From Emticicia sp051209875 (GTDB taxonomy: Bacteria; Bacteroidota; Bacteroidia; Cytophagales; Spirosomataceae): DNA of 64,000 bases. Shown here in pieces: positions 52,439 to 60,872 of this stretch (its first letter is position 1; each line of letters begins with the position of its first letter). The translations under genes were made by a program, and so were the position numbers. Where the stretch lies: NCBI RefSeq assembly GCF_051209875.1, contig NZ_JBNTQY010000001.1, forward strand, positions 4,650,001 through 4,714,000, in the 5' to 3' direction. The notes beneath the pieces were generated by a model. The model had not been told where the DNA came from. It made no database searches and saw only the letters and a program-made list of their open reading frames with translations.

Positions 52439-52686
52439 AATACTTAAAATACAATTGTTAGCATATTTTTGTTTTAAACATTCACATAAATAATCAATAT
52501 AAGAAAAATCACAAACAAATTTTAACAATCTCTATGATATTAATGAGTGTACTTACAAATAGAAATCTCTCCTTTTTGATAATCGAAATTAAAATTTCCA
52601 TTATTTTCTATGATTAGAATATTCGCTATTTATTATTGTTCTTAATGGCTATCAATATATTTCCAAACCAAAAAAACAATAGTTTA

Positions 52687-53484
52687 TCACCTCGGCATTT
52701 GACCACGTACAATTTTTGATAATAATCTTGGAAAAAATCTTTTTAAATAAATACCCAAAACCTCTTTACCGCCCATATAAACCTCTTCTTTTTGCTTATA
52801 AATTGCTTCCACAATTCGACTAGCACAGTCTTCTGGCGACATACCATTGGCTTGGTTTTCATCCATCTTACCAAATTTACTTCCATCTGCCGCCACTGCA
52901 TTGAACGAAATATTGGTATGAATATAACCTGGACAAATCAATGTTACACTTATATTATCTTGATAAACTTCTGAACGTAAGGCATCAAAGAAACCATGAA
53001 GAGCATGTTTAGAAGCACAATAGCCTGAACGCATGGGCGTTGCTAATTTTCCTGAAATACTGCTCGTAACGGCAATACTTCCACTTTTCTGTTGCTGCAT
53101 AAATGGCAAAACAGCTTTTGTAAGGGCAATCACTCCAAAGAAATTGAGATTCATTATTTTTTGATAAACCGCCATATCGGTATCCAAAACAGACCCTCGC
53201 TGCGAAATACCCGCATTATTGAAAAGTACATCAATTTTACCAAAATATTCGACGGCTTGCTTGGCTTTTTGTGGAATTTCTTCAATTTTCTCCACATCAA
53301 TTGGCAAAATAAATACTGCATCTGTTGGTAAGCCTGTATTTTGTTTTACCCTTAAAAGTTCGTCTTCACGTCTTGCGGAAAGAATCAATTTGGCTCCTTC
53401 TTTGGCAAACTGATAAGCTGTGGCTTCGCCAATACCTGACGATGCTCCTGTAATCCAAACTACTTTATTTTCGAATTTTTTCAT
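52687..53484 (-). CDS. SDR family oxidoreductase
   Basis: 265 residues, classical short-chain dehydrogenase: cofactor loop GASSGIGEATAYQFAKEG, NNAGISQRG, catalytic Ser in VTSSISGKLA, Tyr-x-x-x-Lys as YCASKHALHGF. Arg in SARREDEL after the second strand favours NADP(H). The C-terminal 40 residues are hydrophobic and basic (YLKRFFPRLLSKIVRGQM), hinting at membrane attachment. Substrate unknown. Divergent from rlmN. Confidence 0.92.
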   Translation of the reverse strand: MKKFENKVVWITGASSGIGEATAYQFAKEGAKLILSARREDELLRVKQNTGLPTDAVFILPIDVEKIEEIPQKAKQAVEYFGKIDVLFNNAGISQRGSVLDTDMAVYQKIMNLNFFGVIALTKAVLPFMQQQKSGSIAVTSSISGKLATPMRSGYCASKHALHGFFDALRSEVYQDNISVTLICPGYIHTNISFNAVAADGSKFGKMDENQANGMSPEDCASRIVEAIYKQKEEVYMGGKEVLGIYLKRFFPRLLSKIVRGQMPR

Positions 53485-53527
53485 GTTTTATCTAACAATT
53501 TCTAAATCTTTATACGGTTTAGGAGGG

Positions 53528-53535
53528 CAAAACTA
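53528..53535 (-). promoter_or_regulatory. Putative -7 element of SDR gene
   Basis: Reverse-strand TAGTTTTG matches TAnnTTTG exactly. No -33 box of the TTTG type at the expected distance. Confidence 0.35.
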
Positions 53536-53562
53536 CTATTTTTCTATGATAATTCATTATTC

Positions 53563-53594
53563 TTGGTAAAACCAACGAATATTTCGGAACTTTG
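53563..53594 (+). promoter_or_regulatory. Putative promoter of rlmN
   Basis: TTG (53563-53565) followed after 21 bases by GAACTTTG (53587-53594), one mismatch to the -7 consensus. Modest support. Confidence 0.35.
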
Positions 53595-53646
53595 CATAAT
53601 ATATTAATATCTCCCTTTGGGCGAGATGTGTAATCGTTAGTAGCAA

Positions 53647-54693
53647 ATGGACAAACAAGATATAAGAAAACTCAAAACCGACCAAATTAAAATTTGGCTT
53701 TCGGCAAATGGCGAACAGGGTTTTCGAGCAAAACAGATTTCAGAATGGCTTTGGAAGAAATCAGCCACGAATTTTGATGAAATGACAAACCTTTCATTGA
53801 AAACTCGTGAATTACTAAAAGAAAACTTTGAGATTAGAGCTGTTTCAGTACTAAAAAAACAAGTAAGCAATGACCGAACCATCAAATCGGGCTTCAAACT
53901 TTTTGATGGGAATCTGGTTGAAGGTGTTCTTATTCCTGCCGATGACCGCATGACAGCATGTGTTTCATCGCAAGTTGGCTGTTCGCTGACTTGTAAATTT
54001 TGTGCAACGGGCTACATGGCCCGTAAGCGAAACCTTGACGCAGCAGAAATTTATGACCAAGTAGTTTTGATAAAACAACAAGCCGAAGAGCATTATGGTC
54101 AGCCATTGACCAACATCGTGTATATGGGTATGGGAGAGCCACTGCTCAATTATGCTGGACTTATCGAATCGGTAAATTATATTACTTCTCCTGATGGGCT
54201 AAATTGGTCGCCTAAGCGAATCACGGTCAGCACGGCAGGTATTGCAAAAATGATTCAAAAATTGGGTGATGATGGAGTGAAGTTCAATCTGGCTTTGTCG
54301 CTTCACGCTGCCAATGATGTGAAACGCAATGAAATTATGCCTATCAACGAAAGCAACACTTTACAAAACTTAGCAACAGCATTGAATTATTTCTATAAAA
54401 AAACAGGCAATAGAATCACTTTTGAATACATCGTATTCAATGATTTCAACGATTCATTGCAAGATGCGAAAGAGTTGTGGGAATTTACTAAGAAAGTACC
54501 TGCAAAAGTCAATATCATAGAATATAATCCGATTGCCGAAGCTGATTATGTAAATACGTCGGAAGATAAATTAACGAAATTTGCCAAGTTTTTAGAAGAT
54601 AAAGGCGTAATCGTCAATATTCGCCGTAGTCGAGGCAAAGATATTGATGCTGCTTGTGGGCAGTTGGCAATAAAAGAACCACAGTTGGCATAA
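53647..54693 (+). CDS. rlmN: 23S rRNA/tRNA (adenine2503-C2)-methyltransferase
   Basis: Radical SAM enzyme that methylates A2503 of 23S rRNA and A37 of some tRNAs. 348 residues, normal. Radical-SAM cysteines are in SLTCKFCATGYMARK (CX3CX2C counting the preceding GC), and the catalytic C-terminal Cys is in IDAACGQLA. The N-terminal helical tRNA-binding-like domain (1-90) is present. It ends at a perfect terminator. Confidence 0.96.
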   Translation: MDKQDIRKLKTDQIKIWLSANGEQGFRAKQISEWLWKKSATNFDEMTNLSLKTRELLKENFEIRAVSVLKKQVSNDRTIKSGFKLFDGNLVEGVLIPADDRMTACVSSQVGCSLTCKFCATGYMARKRNLDAAEIYDQVVLIKQQAEEHYGQPLTNIVYMGMGEPLLNYAGLIESVNYITSPDGLNWSPKRITVSTAGIAKMIQKLGDDGVKFNLALSLHAANDVKRNEIMPINESNTLQNLATALNYFYKKTGNRITFEYIVFNDFNDSLQDAKELWEFTKKVPAKVNIIEYNPIAEADYVNTSEDKLTKFAKFLEDKGVIVNIRRSRGKDIDAACGQLAIKEPQLA

Positions 54694-54703
54694 ATACGAT
54701 TAT

Positions 54704-54746
54704 TTTCCAAACATTGCCAAGACATTTTCTTGGCAATGTTTGGAAA
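54704..54746. terminator. Perfect 19-bp terminator after rlmN
   Basis: TTTCCAAACATTGCCAAGA (54704-54722) and TCTTGGCAATGTTTGGAAA (54728-54746) are exact complements around a 5-base loop, between convergent genes. Confidence 0.92.
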
Positions 54747-54776
54747 CAGTTTGCTTATAATGATATCTTCAAATGA

Positions 54777-55424
54777 TTATTTGAAAAACAATCCCCAAAA
54801 TTGCTCCCACAGGGGATTGGTAATCATCAGATTAAAGAAAAGGTAGATTGCTAAAAAACCTACTAAACTAAATAAATATGGCTTATAAATTTTAGCCTTA
54901 AATCTTTCATAAACGAGTAAACTCACAATTATCAGAAGTCCGATAGCAGGCCCAGGTAGTGGCGATTGTGGCAAACGCCCAATGGCAGGGTTGATAAAAG
55001 GTAATACCGTCATTATCATAAATCGAGCATGATAAGATACTTTTTTTCGATAGAAAATAGCCAAAGTATAGGTTAAAACAAAGAACGTCATATCTGACCA
55101 AGCAAAGGCAAAAATAGCTAAATTCATTATTTTTGTTTGTGAGGCCCTGACTACCAAAATAACTACAAAAACCAAGAGTGGCACAAGAAAATAAGATGCT
55201 TTGCCTACCATTCTATGCCATTCATATTTTTTATAGCGAATCAAAAAAGGCTGCACTATCAACATGACTATCCATAATAATATTACAAAGGAATGAATAT
55301 GAAGAAGCGTTGGAATTCCTTTGAAGTTGGGAAAAAGCCCAAAGTAAGTTTTGAAGAAACCCAAGAATATAACTCCTAAAATAAGTATAAAAAGATAGCT
55401 GATATTTTTATAAGATTTTTCCAT
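54777..55424 (-). CDS. Polytopic membrane protein, paralogue of 56686 gene
   Basis: 215 residues, about six hydrophobic segments. It shares with the 56686-57390 protein an aligned core: HxH in LLHIHSFVILLWIVMLIVQP (His42, His44), EWHRMVGKASY (His70) and YHARFMIM (His132). Four conserved His in membrane segments suggest a haem or metal site, but the family is not recognised. The acyltransferase gene is immediately upstream, 51 bases away. Confidence 0.78.
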   Translation of the reverse strand: MEKSYKNISYLFILILGVIFLGFFKTYFGLFPNFKGIPTLLHIHSFVILLWIVMLIVQPFLIRYKKYEWHRMVGKASYFLVPLLVFVVILVVRASQTKIMNLAIFAFAWSDMTFFVLTYTLAIFYRKKVSYHARFMIMTVLPFINPAIGRLPQSPLPGPAIGLLIIVSLLVYERFKAKIYKPYLFSLVGFLAIYLFFNLMITNPLWEQFWGLFFK

Positions 55425-55475
55425 GATTCTATTATTGAATAAATAAATTGATAATTGCTTCTATTTTAAATCTTA

Positions 55476-56670
55476 TTAAACCAAAGAAACTTTGACATCA
55501 CCAAACTGTTGATTAATTTTTTTCCGAGCAGGTACTTCGACAAAACGATAAGTTAAGTAGGAAATAACTAAGGTAATAGCGATAAAAACCAAGCAAATCA
55601 ACCAAGCTGTAAATATGTCAAATTGTGGTGGTGGAGAAGCCGGGCTTCCGTCTTTTTGTGGTGGGTTCAGATAAGCGAAAACCGAACCAATAGTATAAAG
55701 AAGCGGCTGATGAACCAAATAGATTGAAAACGACCAATCACCGATTAGTTGTAAGGGTTTTGTACCAAATAATGCATCCATATTTTTACTTCCATACGCT
55801 GCAGAAAGCAAGATAAATGGAAAGAAACTAACTGAAAAAATATCTGGTACTGCAAAATGCAAGCATAAAAAGAAGCCCAAAGTCAGTACTAATAAGGTGT
55901 AGCCATTTCCTAAGATTTTTTTTTACAAATGCCTCATTATAAGCCTGATACATTATCATTCCCAATACAAAACCAAAAACACAACGTAAAAAACCATATT
56001 GATATGACACATTTATGCCATAATCTAATGGATTGACCTGAGTGAAGAAAATAGATGCGGGAACTGTTACAATGGGAACAATATAAAAAGTAATCAACAA
56101 GTACCCCGCCAAACAGGCCAAAACTACAATCACTCGACCTAATGTAGTCAATTTTGAAAATGGTTTGACTAAAAAAGGAAAAATCATGTACATCCACCAT
56201 TCAGTACTGATTGACCAAGAAGCATTGTTCCATGTAAACCATTCATTCACATTCATGCTATGAATCAATAATAAATGACTCGGAATAGCTGCATAATTAT
56301 TACTAATGGCTGAAATTGGGCTATTATCAATGCCCCCTGCCATTGTAAAAACTACTTTTAATAATATGCAATAGACAAGCGTAACAAAATGTAATGGGTA
56401 AACTCTGGCAAAACGAGCAATGGTAAATCGTTTAAAATCAGAGCTTTGGGTCGATACTTTAAACCATTGTCCATACACATGCAACATGATAAAACCACTT
56501 AATACAAAAAAGAAATCTACCATCAGGTACATTCTGGTAAGTAGCAATGAATCTTTGAGCTTTAGCAGAAAACCTCCTCCGCCAAGCATTAAGTCAACGT
56601 GAAAAATGACTGTCAATAAAGCAGCAATGCCCCTTAAAGGGGTGAGATTAGAAAGGTATTGAGTTTTCAT
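55476..56670 (-). pseudogene. Acyltransferase 3 family gene broken by an A9 frameshift
   Basis: Reading on the reverse strand, residues 1-about 247 (MKTQYLSNLTPLRGIAALLTVIFHVD, then VDFFFVLSGFIM) match acyltransferase-3 membrane O-acyltransferases, with the catalytic His in FHVD. The frame is lost at a run of nine A residues (T9 at 55916-55924). Shifting by one base restores KILGNGYTLLVLTLGFFLCL and continues to LIGDWSFSIYLVHQPLLY and the stop at 55476-55478. With eight A residues the gene would encode about 398 residues, normal for the family. It would acetylate a surface polysaccharide. The homopolymer could be phase-variable or an assembly error. Confidence 0.85.
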
Positions 56671-56685
56671 GGGTATAATTTTGAT

Positions 56686-57390
56686 TTAGAAAAAAGTATG
56701 GGCAAACCATTTTGCAAAAGATTGCCACCAGAGTGAATGATTGTTTACTCCGATAAACATTGCCATAAATCCAATTAAAAGGAAAACAGCCATTGGGAAA
56801 AAGGATTTTTTGTTTTTTATATCAATTATCATCCAAATCAGGGCAACTCCGCTGGTGAGTCCAATCATAATAGGTATCGCTATTTGAAAAGGTAAACTAC
56901 AAAAAACGATTAAAAATCTTCCTAAACCTGGCCCCATGATCATCAAGCCGATAGCTGCAAAAAATCTTAGATGAAAAGTTGTCTTCTTTTTGTAATAAAT
57001 ACCTAAGCCATATAAAATGCTTATAAAAATCATATCAGGAATACCATTTGTCATACCTGCTAAAGCATCGGCTTCGCTGATGGTTTTAATATTTCTTAAA
57101 TAACCTGCCCGAGCAACGAGAAAAAAAGAAAGAACTAATAACGGAAACACGAGATAGGAAGCTTTACCCACTAATCTATGCCATTCCAGATTTTTGGTTC
57201 TGATAAAAATTGGCTGGGCGATTAACATTAGAATCCATATCAGCATCACTGCTCCATGAAAATGATGAGCTGAGTTAAAGCCCTCAAAATCAGGAAATTT
57301 AATAAGGTAGGTTTTATAAAACCCACCAAAGCTGATGAACAGAAGAAATATAAAAAAATAAACGATTCGGTTTTGGAGTGTTTTTTCCAT
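56686..57390 (-). CDS. Polytopic membrane protein, paralogue of 54777 gene
   Basis: 234 residues, about six membrane segments, aligning throughout with the 54777-55424 protein (HHFHGAVMLIWILMLIAQP, LEWHRLVGKASYLVFPLLV, TFHLRFFA). It has a longer loop of about 20 residues between the third and fourth helix. Unknown family. It lies 15 bases upstream of the acyltransferase gene, so the three genes may be one operon. Confidence 0.78.
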   Translation of the reverse strand: MEKTLQNRIVYFFIFLLFISFGGFYKTYLIKFPDFEGFNSAHHFHGAVMLIWILMLIAQPIFIRTKNLEWHRLVGKASYLVFPLLVLSFFLVARAGYLRNIKTISEADALAGMTNGIPDMIFISILYGLGIYYKKKTTFHLRFFAAIGLMIMGPGLGRFLIVFCSLPFQIAIPIMIGLTSGVALIWMIIDIKNKKSFFPMAVFLLIGFMAMFIGVNNHSLWWQSFAKWFAHTFF

Positions 57391-57501
57391 GTTTATTCTA
57401 TAGATTATAAATTGCTCAAAAATATTATTAAAAGTATTTTCCTATGAAAAGAATGTATATATGTATCATTTTTTTGAATAAGTGGGAGATTAGTCCAATA
57501 T

Positions 57502-58251
57502 TTAACGTACCCAATTATCAGATATAATTACCCACGTTGTTCCTGTACTTTGAAGCGTCATGTTGTTTCTGTATGATGAAACATTATCATATATTGAAAT
57601 GCTTGTTAATAAATTACCTAAATGGTCTTTAAATGAGATGGAGTTGGGCTTGTTACAAAAATTAATATAATTGAGCATTGAAAAATTTAATATTCGCCCT
57701 AAGTTTAATGCCGCATTAGGCAAGGTCACTTCCATAAAAATGCAAGCACCTTCTCCATCGACAAGTATGGTGTAATCGCCATCAGCTACAAAGTAATTTA
57801 CATTTTTTGGAATATATTTTATTGGCATAAATAGCCCTTTAGCCTTAATATTGCCATTCACTTCAAGTTTTTGAACAGGGTTGGGCGTGCCTATGCCAAT
57901 ATTACCTGCATTTGTGTTTCTCACATCATTTCCATCGAGTATCCAACCAGTACTTGGGACTTGGACATTTCCAAAATTTACCCAACTACAATTTACTAAA
58001 ATAGGAAAACCTGAAGAAGGACTCAAACAATAACTGAACTGTTTGGCATCAGTATCATAAACCATCAATCCTTCCACTGGATTTACTATTGCTAACTTTT
58101 GGCTTGTACTCATTTTAGGTATCAAAATACCTTTTGTTGTCGATTTTGCATCTAACAAACCTGTACTTGCATTGGGGTCAATCGTAATAGATTGAGCGTA
58201 AGCAATTTGGGATAATAGATTTAGGATAAGGAAGGGATAGATTTTTTGCAT
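57502..58251 (-). CDS. Surface protein with 'VYDTDxKxFxY' N-terminal module
   Basis: 249 residues from the ATG at 58249-58251, which gives a proper signal peptide (MQKIYPFLILNLLSQIAYAQ); an ATG 11 codons earlier overlaps the upstream gene. The first 90 residues (ITIDPNASTG, GILIPKMSTSQKLAIVNPVEGLMVYDTD) are the same module as in the 60873-62705 protein. A fibre-like NIGIGTPNPVQKLEVNGNI segment follows, then a beta-rich C-terminal domain with Cys pairs. Third gene of a three-gene operon; likely cell-surface. Confidence 0.78.
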   Translation of the reverse strand: MQKIYPFLILNLLSQIAYAQSITIDPNASTGLLDAKSTTKGILIPKMSTSQKLAIVNPVEGLMVYDTDAKQFSYCLSPSSGFPILVNCSWVNFGNVQVPSTGWILDGNDVRNTNAGNIGIGTPNPVQKLEVNGNIKAKGLFMPIKYIPKNVNYFVADGDYTILVDGEGACIFMEVTLPNAALNLGRILNFSMLNYINFCNKPNSISFKDHLGNLLTSISIYDNVSSYRNNMTLQSTGTTWVIISDNWVR

Positions 58252-58258
58252 AGTAAAA

Positions 58259-60868
58259 TTAATTACAGGGTGATATTTTTGCATTGAGATTAGCTCCAGA
58301 TGTTACCTTAAAGCCATCTGTCAATCTAATTTCAGTTCCAGCTTTATAAATTACATCTGTTCCAATTGTCCCTTTTAGGTTTTGGCTTGAATGGATAGTT
58401 TGACTTGCGGAATAGCCAAATTGTCCATTTGGACTATCTGTTAAAGTTAAGGTTGTAACACAATTTGAGTAAGTGTCTGAACGCCAAATACCTCTACCAA
58501 ACGTGGATGCAAGAATTTCTTTTTTGTAATTAAGTTGTGAATTTAACCGTATCTCTAAATCAGTTACAGAGAGTTTTGGTAAACCATTAAAGAATGGTAT
58601 CCAGTCCTTCCCATTAATAACATTTCTATAATATACACCTGTATCAGTACCTATATAAAGATTGTCAGTTCCATCTGATTTTATACAAAAAACAGGTAAA
58701 TTAGGCAATGAACCACTGATATTTTGCCAAGTTGCTCCTGCATCGGCAGAGTAAAATACCTTTTGGTGATTGTAATAACCAGCTATGGTCACCCAAATTT
58801 TATTAGCATTATTAGGATCTACTGTTATTCCTGAAATTAATACATCGTTTCTTGGAAAGGCTAAATCAGAGGAATCTGTTATTGATAGTGTCGTTACAGT
58901 AGTATTATCAATCCTAAAAAGTTGACGCCCCCCTCCTGTATAAATTCTACTTTGAAGATTAGGACAAGCTATTAGTACCCCTGCACAATTGTTACTACCT
59001 AACAAAGTTACCCAATTTTCTCCTTTATCGATAGATTTATAACACCCCATTCCACTACCTACATATATCACGTTTTCATTAACAGGGTTCATCGCAAGTA
59101 TTTTGAAAAACGTGGCATCACCAGGGGGGGTAATAGTTTTGGTAAAATTCGGTCCATTCGTATATACCGATTTATTTGTAGTCCAATATTTATTATCCCC
59201 ATTGGTATGGTCTGTTAGAACATCATAACCGTCGCCCCCATCAAAAGTGTAATAATTATATATATTATCGCTTTCATCATCGTTAAATTGAACGATTCCA
59301 TTATCTTGCAATCCCCCCCAAAGTTGATTAAATTGATTATTACCTTCTATATTATAAAATTGAGAGGCATTGATATTATGTTTTTGTATCCAAGTATCAC
59401 CCATATCTTCTGAATATGACATACCACCATCCGAAGCAACATAAATACGTTGGTTAATAGGGCTTTGAATAATGCTGTGTATATCGGCATGAACAAAATC
59501 ACTATCTCCAAATTCTCCTGTCCAATCTGTTTTTTCTTGCCATGTACTTCCTCCATCATCCGACCGCCATATTGTAATGCCACCTACTAATATTTGATTA
59601 ATATTTAATGGATTAACAAACAAAGTCATATCATAATCTGCTTGACTACGAGCTAAACCACCAGAGCCTTTATTTGTGCCAAAAATATTTGGTGAGTTGC
59701 TTTTTTTATCAAAACTATTTCCTGAAGTTGTAGAAATAAATAAACCGATAAATGGATTCCAATTGGGATTAGTTTCTTGTTCCCCTTTTCCAGCCAAAAG
59801 ATAAACATTGTTTGGTGCAGTATTCGTTACAGCTAATTCTATTCGAAGAAATCCCACACAATCGACATGGGTATTGACATTGGTGAAAGTTTCTCCTTCA
59901 TCTGTTGATTTTGCAAATCCTGTGTCATTGTTGTAAGAAATATAAATTGTATTAGGGTCATTTGGCTTAAACTCTAAATCCCAAACAAATGCACTATCAA
60001 TCTTATTTGTTCCATGTTGTATGGGTATTACTTTCCAAATATTTCCTCCATCAATAGTTTTATAAAGCCCCTTACTCGTACATGCAAAAAGAATATTAGG
60101 GTTTGCAGGATGTTGTTTCAGTTGCCAGCCGACATACTTACTTTTGGATAAAGTGTCCGTTAAAAACCACGTGCTACCTCCATCCGTACTTTTAAAAATG
60201 CCTTGTGAATACTTTAAAAATCCAAAGTCCTTAACGAATCCACCGGTAAATGAATCACCATCACCTGAGAGTGCATATAAAATTTCAGGGTTGTTATAAT
60301 CAACAACTACACCCGAAAATCCTAAAACAGGGAAATAGTCGGTTATTGATTCACCTTGAGTGCCATCAGCATCAAAAGACTTAAAAATTCCTCCTGCTGG
60401 GGTGCTTAGATACATTGTGTTTGGGTTAGTTGGGTGAAAAGAAATACGATCAACTCTCCCACTCCCTTTATCAATAAAATGTGGTCCATAGGATGTCCAA
60501 TTGCCATTAGCTATTCCCGTAGCTCTTTTATTTTGATTATTTTTCCTCTCTTGTTCTATAAATTCATAGGTTCTTTTGGCTATATCTTCAACTTCGCCAT
60601 CGTTATTAAGGTGACGAGAAGCATACCAAAAGTACCTGTTCCAACGCTTTAATGCACGGTTTTCTTCAGTTATAGGTTGCTGTCTTGTATTTCTTTGGTT
60701 AATCTTTTCAGAATAATAATCTTTTACTGTTTTCTCAATATCTGCAAACTTTTTTTTGCCAGAAAGCTGTTGAGCTAAATCAACAGGAATATTTCTTTGA
60801 GCTATTATATTGAACGAACAAAAAATAAACACCCAAAAAAAGATTTGAAAGAATAGTATTTTTTTCAT
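58259..60868 (-). CDS. Large BNR-repeat surface protein with 3-coathanger stack end
   Basis: 869 residues with a signal peptide (ending INIIAQ-type, about residue 23). Residues about 110-770 form sortilin/BNR-like beta-propeller repeats marked by GIFKSTDGGSTWF, STDEGETFTNV, RSDDGGSTWQEK, DKGENWVTLLGS and DAGATWQNISG. The C-terminal about 75 residues (GYSASQTIHSSQNLKGTIGT, then TEIRLTDGFKVTSGANLNAK and a final Cys) match the 3-coathanger stack domain common in secreted Cytophagales proteins. Probably a surface adhesin or binding protein; no catalytic signature. Second gene of the operon (4-base gap to the upstream gene). Confidence 0.87.
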   Translation of the reverse strand: MKKILFFQIFFWVFIFCSFNIIAQRNIPVDLAQQLSGKKKFADIEKTVKDYYSEKINQRNTRQQPITEENRALKRWNRYFWYASRHLNNDGEVEDIAKRTYEFIEQERKNNQNKRATGIANGNWTSYGPHFIDKGSGRVDRISFHPTNPNTMYLSTPAGGIFKSFDADGTQGESITDYFPVLGFSGVVVDYNNPEILYALSGDGDSFTGGFVKDFGFLKYSQGIFKSTDGGSTWFLTDTLSKSKYVGWQLKQHPANPNILFACTSKGLYKTIDGGNIWKVIPIQHGTNKIDSAFVWDLEFKPNDPNTIYISYNNDTGFAKSTDEGETFTNVNTHVDCVGFLRIELAVTNTAPNNVYLLAGKGEQETNPNWNPFIGLFISTTSGNSFDKKSNSPNIFGTNKGSGGLARSQADYDMTLFVNPLNINQILVGGITIWRSDDGGSTWQEKTDWTGEFGDSDFVHADIHSIIQSPINQRIYVASDGGMSYSEDMGDTWIQKHNINASQFYNIEGNNQFNQLWGGLQDNGIVQFNDDESDNIYNYYTFDGGDGYDVLTDHTNGDNKYWTTNKSVYTNGPNFTKTITPPGDATFFKILAMNPVNENVIYVGSGMGCYKSIDKGENWVTLLGSNNCAGVLIACPNLQSRIYTGGGRQLFRIDNTTVTTLSITDSSDLAFPRNDVLISGITVDPNNANKIWVTIAGYYNHQKVFYSADAGATWQNISGSLPNLPVFCIKSDGTDNLYIGTDTGVYYRNVINGKDWIPFFNGLPKLSVTDLEIRLNSQLNYKKEILASTFGRGIWRSDTYSNCVTTLTLTDSPNGQFGYSASQTIHSSQNLKGTIGTDVIYKAGTEIRLTDGFKVTSGANLNAKISPCN

Positions 60869-60872
60869 TTTC

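Larger units (their letters stand above)
52014..52686. other. 673-base intergenic region upstream of susC
   Basis: Very AT-rich. It contains the susC promoter (52071-52102) and a small hairpin at 52403-52438 that may terminate transcripts from the SDR gene. No coding frame of note and no repeat arms of the word type were seen. Its length suggests additional regulatory sites or a small RNA, but I cannot demonstrate one. Confidence 0.5.
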
